In this document: in pieces, positions 55,390 through 64,000 of the stretch
Numbering within the stretch: position 1 is the stretch's first letter
Layout of the letters: each line of letters opens with the position of its first letter
Assembly: GCF_036588685.1 (NCBI RefSeq)
Contig: NC_086382.1
Location: 70,157,999-70,221,998 of the forward strand
DNA length: 64,000 nucleotides
Origin: Mytilus trossulus
Lineage: Eukaryota; Mollusca; Bivalvia; Mytilida; Mytilidae
Direction of reading: 5' to 3'
The notes under the pieces: generated by a model
Seen by the model: the letters and a program-made list of their open reading frames with translations, nothing else
What the model was told of the DNA's origin: nothing
Databases searched by the model: none
Position numbers and translations under genes: made by a program

Positions 55390-55905
55390 CAGTTATCAAA
55401 GTTACCAGGATTAAAATTAAGTACGATAGACGCGCGTTTCGTCTACATAAGACTCATCAGAGACGCTCATGTCAAAATATTTTTAAAGCCAAACAAGTAC
55501 GAAGTTGAAGAGCATTGATTTATGTTTTATATTTTATGTGTGTACATATATAGATAAATGTAATATACCTTTTTTATAGTCTCTCATAACTCTTTTTAGA
55601 TAGGTTCTTGTTTTATATGTGAAATTGTTATATTATATAAATGTTTTTATAAAAGGTGTTTCGTCTACATAAGACTCGTCAGAGGCGCTTATGTCAAAAT
55701 ATTTTCAAAGCCAAACAAGTACGAAGTTGAAGAGCATTGATTTATGTTTTATATTTTATGTGTGTACATATATAGATAAATGTAAAATACCATTTTTATA
55801 GTCTCTCATAACTCTTTTTAAAGTGGTTCTTGTTTTATATGTGAAATTGTGATATGATATTATATAAATGTTTTTACAAGAGGTGACAGAGACTCAAATA
55901 AAAAA
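55390..55905 (+). repeat. Family B fragment inside a 222-bp tandem duplication
   Basis: 55390-55520 is family B sequence. From 'gtttcgtctacataagactc' at 55436 the sequence repeats from 55658 with a period of 222 bp and high identity, through 'gaagagcattgatttatg', 'tgtgtacatatatagataaatg' and 'gtctctcataactcttttta'. It is absent from segmental copy 2. It would lie in the 3' UTR after tail exon copy 1. Confidence 0.85.
55897..55902 (+). terminator. Candidate polyadenylation signal after tail exon copy 1
   Basis: AATAAA in 'ctcaaataaaaaatag' at the right edge of the 222-bp tandem block, about 630 nt after the stop at 55266. Position only; not proven. Confidence 0.35.
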
Positions 55906-55967
55906 TAGTCTTGTCTTGATTTGTCTATATACCTGTCATGGTAATTTTGACTTGATCAGCAAGTCGT

Positions 55968-56046
55968 GAGGATAACTATATTGTTTTATATTTGATAAAG
56001 GGTCATGAGGAGAACTATATTGTTTTATATTTGATAAAAGGGTCAT
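55968..56046 (+). repeat. 39-bp tandem duplication
   Basis: 'gaggataactatattgttttatatttgataaagggtcat' is followed by 'gaggagaactatattg...aaaagggtcat'. Copy 2 of the segmental duplication has this unit once, so the doubling arose after the larger event. Confidence 0.85.
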
Positions 56047-56334
56047 TGATTTGATTAATCACACACCTCGGTTGATTATTGTATGTATCCAATCGGAATA
56101 GATAACTGTTCAAAATTTGAAATCTGAAATTTACTGAGCGTTCGAACCTGTTTTAAAATAGTAAAGGGGAATATTGATTGCAATGTTATGATTGAATATG
56201 GTATGAAATTTCACGAGAGAAGAGTGTTTTTATAAAAAATGTATTTAATTTTCAGAAATATTTGAGGAATAAAAAAAAATAGAAAAGAGGTTTGAAGAAG
56301 TAACAATGCCATTATAATTGGTGTTCGTTCTGAC

Positions 56335-56470
56335 AATTAAAAACTCAAAAAGAAAACAAAAGAGTAAACAAGACAAACCCTGCCACAAACCGTGGTTAAT
56401 CGCTGGTTCTCTGAAAGGATGAGCAAATCCTGATCCACATGAAGCACTCGTTGCTAGTGAAAGTACAAAC
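56335..56470 (+). repeat. Family D repeat, degraded
   Basis: 'acaaaccctgccacaaaccgtggttaatcgctgg' and 'gagcaaatcctgatccacatgaagcactcgttgct' follow the 3' half of the family D unit. Confidence 0.6.
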
Positions 56471-56591
56471 TAGGTGATAAGTTTAAATGAGTTGTTTACT
56501 TTCTTGTAGGACACGAGTGGGGGATTGTGGTTACGACAATTAGATTATATACCCGTCGTCATCTGTCATACAGATCAATATTTCATAACGG

Positions 56592-56730
56592 TTAACAGGG
56601 GCGGATCCAGCTATTTTAATAAGGGGGGTCCTAACTCCGGACAAAGGGGGAGTCCAATTACATGTCCCAATTCAAATGCATTGATCGTCCAAAAAAACCG
56701 AAACCCCCCTCTGGATCCGCGCCTGGTTAA
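56592..56730. mobile_element. TTAA-flanked MITE with GGATCCAG ends
   Basis: Ends CAGGGGCGGATCCAG and CTGGATCCGCGCCTGG are inverted and nearly identical. TTAA stands at 56592-56595 and 56727-56730. Its 131-bp body has G-rich and C-rich blocks. The termini resemble those of the CAAAG-flanked element at 29981, but the target sequence differs. Confidence 0.8.
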
Positions 56731-56734
56731 CCAA

Positions 56735-57755
56735 CTCGCTGTGGCATCCTCAACGTTTTCGATTAGTCCTTTCTTGGAAGTGTTTGTCCTCTCGCCTAGT
56801 GTACTCCCTTGTTTTGTATATATTGTGAATAGTTATAATAGTTGTTGGTCTTATCTCTGTATTGATTTCGCATGTATAATGATATAAACTCAGAACGCAC
56901 ACCACACTATAAAAAGGCCCCGAAATAGCTTAATGTAAAACAATGTGAAAAATAAAACCGGCATCTGATTTATATATAAAACATTAAACAGAAAAACAAA
57001 TATCATATTATGTTAAGTAACAAACTACTATAAAACGTGTGCAACCAAACTTCTGAATCAAATTCAAGAATTCAGTAAAGGCTTCCGCGGTCCGGCAGTT
57101 GATAAAAGCGATATAACATAGTGGCTGCACGACCCTACGCCGCGTGGTACGGTCACCCTTACGGCAGTCCGAAAGTAATATGTGGTCAAGAAATCTTCGA
57201 CTTATGAAATACATGTTACGTTCTAGATGCAGAAAAGGACATAGCGAACGAGTTGGAATATAGAATATAAACACCGTAAGATTAAGCTAAATGGAACGTA
57301 ATCGTTCAAAATAGAAAACTTTCAATAGGAAAAGAAGAACCGTCCCTTTTGTCCAACAATTCAGTGTGAGAGGATTTTGTGTGAAACAGAAATATCTTCA
57401 GGACTATTTTTTTTACGTCTTCATACACTTTTTGAGTAACTAAACAAAATACATGGAAATATTAATGACATGCTAGCTGATTTTTCACATTTAATCCTGT
57501 ACACAGCCGGTTACTGTTCACAATAAAGAACTCATTACTGCACCATGAACGCTATATACGCCCGTCACCCTTTTGACTCGCCTTAGGCTCTAAGCAGTAA
57601 CATGAGCAACTAAATGTGTGAGTATTTTTAAATATTAGCAGCCAGATAAATTTAAATCCATCAAAGCCCGTCATCGAAATTTAGTAGATATTGATCAGAT
57701 TCTCTCTTTATCAGAAACTATTGTACATACGATGAATTTTCACATTAGGCACCAA
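56735..57755. other. Intergenic between tail exon copies, nothing recognised
   Basis: An 88-codon minus-strand frame (57008-57274) has several cysteines and arginines and a GC content above its surroundings ('tgcacgaccctacgccgcgtgg'), but no domain I can name. It could be repeat-derived. Confidence 0.35.
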
Positions 57756-57776
57756 CCATTTGAATTTCGGGGGTGA

Positions 57777-57796
57777 GGGGGGGGGGGGGGGGGGGG
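57777..57796. repeat. Run of 20 G
   Basis: Uninterrupted G run preceded by 'gggggtga'. Such a run can form G-quadruplex structure and is a common assembly length-error site. Confidence 0.9.
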
Positions 57797-58019
57797 CTAT
57801 GGATTTTTTGGGAAAAAAAGTTTGTTTCCAGTTTTGGGAGAAAAAAAAATATTTTGTTTTTGACGCTGAGAAAAAAAATTGTTTGTTTCACCCTCAGTTG
57901 CCACTATATGTAACGCTAAAATTGAAACAGAAAATTGTTTTCGACTTGTCGCCAAAAAAATAGTTTGATTTTCGTTGAAGGCGAAAAAAAAAGTTTGTTC
58001 AGAAAAAAATTCCATTAAC

Positions 58020-60066
58020 CAGCATCGATAAACAACAAATTGCTGAAAGTAGAAGAAATATACAAAGAAACCAGTGAAAAAGTTCTTGGCTATAAAAGAC
58101 AAATACATCAAGAATGGATTACACCTTGAACATGGAAATTGATTGATGAAAGATAAGAAATAAACAACAAACTCTGTCAGACTTATTCAGAAAGAATAAA
58201 AGATGGGAGGAGGGAATACTCAGAATGCAATAAGAAAGTGAAGAAAGCAACACAAAGTGACAAAAAAAAGTATACAGAAGACCTTGCAAAAGAAGCAGAA
58301 AATGCTGCATCCAATCAGAGAATTTGACAGGTTTACCAAGTTGTAAAACAGCTATGCAACAAGAAAACTAATAAGAGCATGCCAATTAAAGACAAACAAA
58401 ACAACACATTATCATCCGAAAAAGAACAAAAGGAAAGATGGAAAGAACATTTTCAAGAAATTCTCAATAGATAAGAACCACAAAATACAGTTAGCATCGA
58501 TATCACAGAAACAACATTAGAATTAGATATAGATCTTTATGCGCCAACCAAACTAGAAATCCAGAGATCACTAAAAAGTTTAAGGAATAGAAAGGCACCA
58601 GGCATTGAGCAATCAAATGCTGAACTCTTTAAAGCTGATGCTAAGCAAACATCAGATATCCTTTACTCAGTTTTTAAAGAAATTAGGGAGAACAACATCA
58701 TACCAGACAACTTGTCCGAAGGTGACATCAAAAGGATACCAAAGAAAGGTGATCTTACTAATTGCAATAACTGGAGAGGTATCACTCTTCTCTCTATTCC
58801 TAGTAAAGTATTTTACAAAATCCTAATTTCAAGAATTAAAACAGCTATAGACAGAACACTACGACAAGAACAGGCAGGTTTTAGACAAGGACGAAGCTGT
58901 ATAGAACACATATTTGTCCTCAGAAACATCTTCGAACAATGTGCAGAATGGCAAAGAAAAATAATCATCAACTTTGTAGATTTTGAAAAGGCTTTTGACA
59001 GCTTACACAGACAGGGATTATGGACCATCTTAAAAAGCTATGGAATTCCTGAAAAAAAAAATTCAACTCATCAAAGCCTTCTACGACAACTTTAAATGCA
59101 CTGTAGACTCTGACCCAGACACTAGTTTCTTTGGTAAAATCTGGAGTGAGGCAAGGATGTATGATGTCATCTCTCTTGTTTATCATTGCAGTCGACTGGG
59201 TGATGAAATCAACAATGTCAAATACCAACAACGGAATAAGGTGGACAATTACTTCAAACCAGAGGATATAGACTATGCAGATGATCTAGCATTAGTATCC
59301 CATACTGAAAATCAAATGAAAGAAAAAACGGAGAGATTAGAACAGAATGCCAGAATGATTGGTTTGAAAATCAACTCTAAGAAAACACAAATAATGACAG
59401 TTAACATGCTTAATAAACCAGACAAATGGTAAATGGAGAACAACTGGAATTGGTACAGTCCTTCACTTACCTAGGTAGTGTTGTAACATCAGAAGGTGGA
59501 GCTGAACAAGACATCAAAACTAGAATTGGCAAGGCAAGATCAGCCTTTCACAGACTAAGAAACATCTGGAAAACACCAACAATCAGAAAAAAGACCAAAC
59601 TGAAAATCTATAACAGCTGTGTAACATCAGTTTTACTTTGTGGAGCTGAATGCTGGAGAATGACCGAAAAAGACATTAACAGGTTATCCAGCTTTCATAA
59701 CACCTGCCTACGTAGAATCATGAAGATATACTGGCCAAACAAAATAACAAACGAAGATCTTCATAAGAAAACAAAAAGGCAAGATATTGAAACCACTCTG
59801 CTACAGAAAAGATGAAGATAGCTTGGTCATGTCCTAAGAAAACCACAAGCAGATATGACCAAAGTTGCATTAAGATGGACACCAGAGGGAAAAAGGAAGA
59901 GAGGACGACCAAAATAACATGGCGTAGAACAATAGAAACAGAGATGAAAGAATGAGGTTACACCTGGGGAACTATTGAGAAAAAAGCAGAACACAGAGAG
60001 GAGTGGCGGCAACTTGTCCTTGCCCTATGTGCCAAAAGGCATAACAAGGACTAAGTAAGTAAGTAA
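58020..60066 (+). mobile_element. 5'-truncated LINE with decayed reverse transcriptase
   Basis: Plus-strand frames, broken by stops and shifts, read in order: 'RNRKAPGIEQSNAELFK' (RT block 1 region), 'NWRGITLLSIPSKVF', 'EQAGFRQGRSCIEHIF' and 'NFVDFEKAFDSLHR' (58712-59095), 'DYADDLALVSHTENQ' (catalytic box, 59040-59432), and 'SFTYLGSVVT' and 'LKIYNSCVTSVLLCGAECWRM' split over 59426-59815. A degraded 'GKRKRGRPK' motif lies near 59890. The 3' end is a (TAAG)n tail at 60052-60066, typical of LINEs that end in a microsatellite. The endonuclease half is absent. It lies directly 5' of segmental copy 2. The clade (RTE/CR1 group) is uncertain. Confidence 0.88.
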
Positions 60067-60127
60067 CACACAGCTAATTTTTTTACACGTGATATATGAA
60101 TATCTGAACTGCATTTTTAGCCTGGTC

Positions 60128-60990
60128 GTTTGTACTTATAGACACAACAAGACGGTTGCCACATATAAAGCAGGATCTGGTTACTCTCACGGAACATCTT
60201 ACATCACCCCCATTTTTGTGGGGCTCGTTTTGCTAAGTCAATAGTTTTCTATAATGTATTTCATATACTATTGTTTGTTTAATATATTATCCCGTTGTTA
60301 TTGCAGGAGACGGTAACCAATTACCTACTGGACTTATTTAGTGCCTACCTCCTGGACTATATGAACGAAAAGTTAGAACATACAGGTGACAATAATAGAC
60401 ATACAACAAAAGCAAAATATATTTGTCCGTTTACTGAGTCACTGGAAAATTTAAAACAAATGCCGATGTGTGAGGTTTGAGAACTATTAACATGAGGGTT
60501 TTTTTCATGAAATGTTCAAGGCGTATGATTATTGTTTTATTTAACATATATCTGTCATCGGTGTTGTGACTTAAACAGCCAGTCGTGAGGTTAACTATAT
60601 TGTCTTATATTTGATAAAGGGTCATTCATTTGATTTATCACACAACTTTATTGATATGGTATGTATCCACTCGGAATAGATAGCTGTTCAAAATTTGAAA
60701 TCTGAGATTAACTAAGCGTTGGAACATTTTTCAAATGTCACAGGGAAATACTGATTGTAATGTAATGAATGGATATTTCGCGAAATTTCACGAGAGAAGT
60801 TCCTCAAACGTGTGATTCATAAAAAAAAGTATTATTTCACTGTCAGAAATATATAAGTAAATAAAAATAAAATAGAGAAGACGGGTTTTAAACATTAATG
60901 ATGCCATTATAATTGATGGTCGTCCTGTAAAAACTTAAAGGAAAACTAAAGACAGGGCAAGACAAACCCAACCGAAAACCGAAATATATA
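60128..60990 (+). repeat. Segmental duplication, copy 2 (carries second tail exon)
   Basis: Collinear with 54931-56390. It begins within 60 bp of the LINE tail and ends at the CpG-rich foldback block. It lacks the family B and 222-bp tandem insertion of copy 1. Confidence 0.85.
60307..60480 (+). CDS. TIR gene alternative terminal exon, copy 2
   Basis: After TTATTGCAG, 57 codons and TGA: 'ETVTNYLLDLFSAYLLDYMN...' ending 'PMCEV'. It has the same phase (0) and acceptor context as copy 1, with 38 of the first 50 residues identical and several conservative changes. An intact frame and splice acceptor 5 kb downstream argue for use as a mutually exclusive last exon; a recently silenced copy is the alternative. 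Confidence 0.65.
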   Translation, partial: ETVTNYLLDLFSAYLLDYMNEKLEHTGDNNRHTTKAKYICPFTESLENLKQMPMCEV

Positions 60991-61004
60991 CGCTACTGTA
61001 ACAG

Positions 61005-61880
61005 ATAATGCCGGCGTTACATATCAGCGTATAGCCAGGCGTAGTAAAAAGTCATGTACGCTGCTAATACGCTAGTAATTTTGGATGCATTCAATCTGTC
61101 AATCATATCTGTATCGTGTGCACAACGAGCTTTAAGCGTGTTTTTGGCGGTCAAGTTGCGTATGTTGGCTTATGCCTGGCGTTTGTCTAACGTAGATGGA
61201 ATGCACGCTACGAATGAAAAAAGTTTCTTAAACGTATTTGAGACGCGTCCCGGTCGTATCTGGGACGATAATCCGTGCTTTCGGCGTGTCTGGGACGTTT
61301 TATTACGGTGTTTGTTACGAACATACCCGCATACGTTTTAGTTAAAGGTCGGACGATCTTGAAGCGTATACAAAGTTCCCTAAACGTGTCTCAAATTTAT
61401 CTGTAGTGTTTTATACGCGCTTGTAGCGTATGCTTTGTGTGCGTGTAGCGTACAGGTATACGCAAGACAAACGCTTGAGCTGGATAAATACTTTTAAGCT
61501 AGCTGCATAAAAATTTCCTGGAGTTAAAGAGTTCACCAAGCGTATATCTTTGCATTTCGACGTACTTCAAACTTATGCCGAGCGTTCTTCTGACGTGCAG
61601 CTAACGTATACCGACTTTGTAAATTTTCTTTGTACTTTAGGTGCACGCCGGACTATACGCCAAGGTGTGACACCGGCATAAGTTTGAGTCACATTTAGAA
61701 CACGTTGTACACGCCTCAAGATCGTTAGACTCTTACTGGGACGTACATGTATGCGGAACGTGTTTGTAACAAACTACCCATAATTACACGTCCAAGACAC
61801 ACAGAAAGCACGGATAGTCGTCCCAGATATGATTGTGATGCGTCTCAAATACGTTAAAGGAAAGTTTTTACTTCGTTTCA
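61005..61880. mobile_element. CpG-rich foldback block
   Basis: GC- and CpG-rich against AT-rich surroundings, full of GCGTA/ACGC words. 61205-61410 (including 'tttgagacgcgtccc', 'gataatccgtgctttcgg') is the diverged reverse complement of 61690-61875 ('gaaagcacggatagtcgtccc', 'gatgcgtctcaaatacgtt'). 61012-61045 ('atgccggcgttaca...agcgtatagcc') is inverted at 61645-61680 ('actatacgccaaggtgtgacaccggcat'). The order is A-B-A'-B', not a simple palindrome. The 95-codon frame at 61054-61341 runs through arm B and has no recognised domain. Probably a decayed non-autonomous transposon. Confidence 0.7.
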
Positions 61881-62204
61881 ACTACATAAGACAAATACCA
61901 GCCATACCATAAAATGGTTCAGAAAATCCCCAAATTGAAATATTTGTTTTATTGTTTTAGTAAAAGTTTCATTGAGGAAGCTGACAAACAAGACAAGCAC
62001 CTTTGAGGGAAAGAAAAATATTTCCAAATAAAGTACCATATATAAACACAGAGCTCAAAAGTGCAATTTATAAGATAAAAATGTTGTATGATTAATTTTA
62101 AAAAAATCAGTGGTACATGTAGTAAGAACTTGGAGACATATAGGCGTCAACGCAACTACATGTATGTTACAAAACTAAAAAAAATCTTAAATTTTGGAAG
62201 CTTT

Positions 62205-62880
62205 AAGATCAGATTTTGGATTACAGTCAACATTTTATAAAAAGTGATCGAAGATATGAATTAGTCTTAGACCAAAATAAATACATTGCAGCTATCCTTA
62301 TGGACTTGTCAAAATCATTTGACTGTTTCCCCCACGACGTACTGCTACTGAAACTAAAAGCCTATGGTCTCTCTCTTGGTATAGGTATTCAACAAAACGA
62401 AAACAGTGTGTGAAAGTAAACCTAAATCTATGTGTTATGCTTAACATATTTAAAAGGGTACCACAAGGTTCCATCCTTAGAACAATCCTATTTAATATTT
62501 CTAAACTTGATTTTGTTCTTTTTTGCAGAAAAAAAGTTCTGTATATAATTGTGCTGACGACATGCTTTTGTCAAATTCTGGAAATATCTTACAAGATGAA
62601 ATTTCAATTCTTGATGAAGACAACAATTATTTGATACAGTAGTTTTCTTCAAATAAAATGCTGGCCAACCCAGAGAAATTTCAAGCTACCTCACTTGGCA
62701 AAACAAAACACATGATAAAAATATTGTGTTTGATTTGAATGGTATTTCTATATCATGTGAGGATGAGGCAAAACTACTTGGAGTTACATTGATTTGAAAT
62801 TAAACTTCAATTTTTAAAAAGCCTGCAAGGCAATTACATGTTTTAATTAAGAAAGGGGAACACCTAAACAAACTGAGCCG
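62205..62880 (+). pseudogene. LINE reverse transcriptase relic
   Basis: 62216-62413 encodes 'YIAAILMDLSKSFDCFPHDVLLLKLKAYGL', the RT D-containing block of CR1/Jockey-like LINEs, with S for the usual A. Then 'VPQGSILRTILFNI', a frame-shifted 'CADDM' near 62555 and 'NPEKFQATSLGKTKH' with 'EAKLLGVTL' follow in broken frames. Truncated at both ends. Confidence 0.88.
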
Positions 62881-62901
62881 CATACAATTTATTACTCTTC
62901 T

Positions 62902-63465
62902 ACCTCAGGCATAGATTACCTTAGCTGGATTTGGCAAAACCTTTAGGAATTTTGGTCCTCAATGCTCTTCAACTTCGTACTTTATTTGGCCTTTTTAACT
63001 TTTTTGATTCGAGCGTCACTGAAGAGTCTTTTGTAGACGAAACGCGCGTCTGGCGTATATACAAAATTTAGTCCTGGGTATCTATGATGAGTTTATTTAC
63101 AACCACTGGGTTGATGCCACTGCTAGTGGAGATTTATTTCCCCGAGGGTATCACCAGCCCAGAAGTCAGCACCTTTTTGTGCTGACATGAATTATCATTG
63201 ATATGTTTATATTTATAAATTAACTGTTCACAAAATTTAGAATTTTCGAAATACTAAGGCTTTTTTACCTCAGGCATAGATTATCTCAGATGGATTTGGC
63301 AAAACGTTTAGGAATTTTGGTCCTCAATGCTCTTCAACTTCGTACTTAATTTGGCCTGCTTAACTTTTTTTTTTGGATTCGAGCGTCACTGATGAGTCTT
63401 TTGTAGACGAAACGCGCGTCTGGCGTATATACAATATTTAGTCCGGGGTATCTATGATGAGTTTA
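62902..63465 (-). repeat. Family B repeat, head-to-tail dimer, inverted
   Basis: Unit 62902-63266 (365 bp) and a partial second unit 63267-63465, both starting 'acctcaggcatagatta' and containing 'gacgaaacgcgcgtctggcgtatatac'. It is the third such dimer in the window. Confidence 0.85.
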
Positions 63466-63669
63466 ATTATTACACCCAACTTATATAATGCCCGTTGACT
63501 TGACATTTCTTTATGTAACAAAATACCAGAAAAATTGGGAAAAGTATACTAAAACGAGCACTTTGCTTTATTTGTGAAGACCATTATAATTCGTACGAAA
63601 CACTGCTGCAGATTTCAAACCTTCCATCAATAAAAACTAGTAGAATGTTCTCAATTTGTTTATGTAATT

Positions 63670-63745
63670 TATACGTGTTTCTCGTTTTTTATATGGATTA
63701 GACCGTTGGTTTTCCTGTTTTAATGGTTTTTACATTAGTAATTTT
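63670..63745 (-). repeat. Family A repeat variant fragment, inverted
   Basis: 'acgtgtttctcg', 'tggattagaccgttggttttcctgttttaatgg' and 'acattagtaattttg'; it stops abruptly at the palindromic sequence that follows. Confidence 0.65.
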
Positions 63746-63806
63746 GCGAGTGCAATATATGTTATACGAGGGACAATATTCCCCAATATTCACGCAATAA
63801 CACTTT

Positions 63807-63972
63807 TATAGTATAGCAATATAATATTTGAAAGTAAAAATTTGTTTAAACTGAGATTCAAACGTTGAGGACGTCATGAATTTTGAAGATTTATTGCACT
63901 AGTGCAATATTAGAATTCATTGCACGCTAACTTTTGGTTACGTTCTTTGGGAAATAGTATATTGCTATACAA
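63807..63972. other. Inverted repeats around a perfect 18-bp palindrome
   Basis: GTATAGCAATATA (63811-63823) is the reverse complement of 63958-63970. Between them TATTGCACTAGTGCAATA at 63892-63909 is its own reverse complement. Probably a small foldback MITE; the window ends too soon to define it. Confidence 0.6.
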
Positions 63973-64000
63973 TAAATAAGATTTATTGCTTTAATTATTA

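Larger units (their letters stand above)
54931..56390 (+). repeat. Segmental duplication, copy 1 (carries tail exon 7)
   Basis: Begins 'gtttgtacttatagacacaacaagacggttgccacatat' and keeps order with 60128-60990 through the intron, the exon, 'agtcgtgaggataactatattg.tttatatttgataaagggtcat', 'aaaatttgaaatctga' and 'aaatttcacgagagaag'. Copy 1 is longer because repeat material (55390-55920) lies within it. Confidence 0.85.

Noticed and set aside
57008..57274. 88-codon minus-strand frame as a protein gene
   Set aside because: Cysteine- and arginine-rich but no motif, no initiation or splice context; likely chance or repeat-derived.
61054..61341. 95-codon frame in the CpG-rich block as a gene
   Set aside because: It runs through an inverted-repeat arm, has no recognised domain and is explained by fewer stops in GC-rich DNA.
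1..64000. tRNA or rRNA genes
   Set aside because: No cloverleaf with A and B box sequences or rRNA core sequence was seen on either strand; a tRNAscan run would be decisive.

Overview
The window reads as nuclear DNA of a bivalve mollusc, most probably a marine mussel of the genus Mytilus. It is AT-rich, its two host genes are split by GT-AG introns, and it is crowded with dispersed repeats that I recognise from mussel genomes (for example the unit containing GTGGTATGATTGCCAATGAG and the unit ending in the GGCC hairpin at 810-840). The genus is inference from repeat familiarity; the eukaryotic, multi-exon organisation is seen directly. Repeat families are labelled A to F here for bookkeeping only.

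Layout. 1-15.5 kb holds no convincing host gene: dispersed repeats, a foldback element (6169-6514), a tandem dimer of a ~358-bp unit (7079-7680), and a decayed LINE reverse transcriptase on the minus strand (12385-14530) interrupted by a 1,076-bp hAT-like element with an 8-bp near-perfect target duplication. 15,486-20,305 is a near-intact Ty3/gypsy-type LTR retrotransposon: 232-bp LTRs differing at one base, primer site, polypurine tract, and a gag-pol frame with protease, RT, RNase H and a D,D35E integrase. Its gag start is separated from the main frame by a one-base offset in a run of A. 20,647-21,273 is a TTAA-flanked MITE with perfect terminal repeats.

21,512-30,544 (+) is a seven-exon gene for a 216-residue ankyrin-repeat protein. 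All exon phases join cleanly from an initiator ATG to a stop. Its introns hold small MITEs and a Helitron-related fragment. 30.5-39 kb is intergenic: the probable 3' UTR, a LINE relic on the minus strand, a local duplication, and repeat families B and E.

39,044-60,480 (+) is the main point of interest: a split gene for a TIR-domain protein (418 residues in the model ending at 55,266). The order is a cytosolic TIR domain, a linker, two transmembrane segments, an acidic tail with a dileucine-type motif, and a short C-terminal tail. The last exon exists twice, at 55,102-55,266 and 60,307-60,480. Both copies have the same splice phase and about three quarters residue identity, and both lie in a larger segmental duplication. 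A third possible C-terminus comes from reading through a weak donor at 51,255. The gene may therefore make several TIR-2TM isoforms that differ only in their tails.

The introns and 3' side of the TIR gene are dense with mobile DNA: a candidate 744-bp Helitron next to the transmembrane exon, a 160-bp palindromic TA-flanked MITE, LINE relics, a 5'-truncated LINE (58,020-60,066) next to the second tail exon, and a CpG-rich foldback block (61,005-61,880). I found no rRNA, tRNA or CRISPR array.
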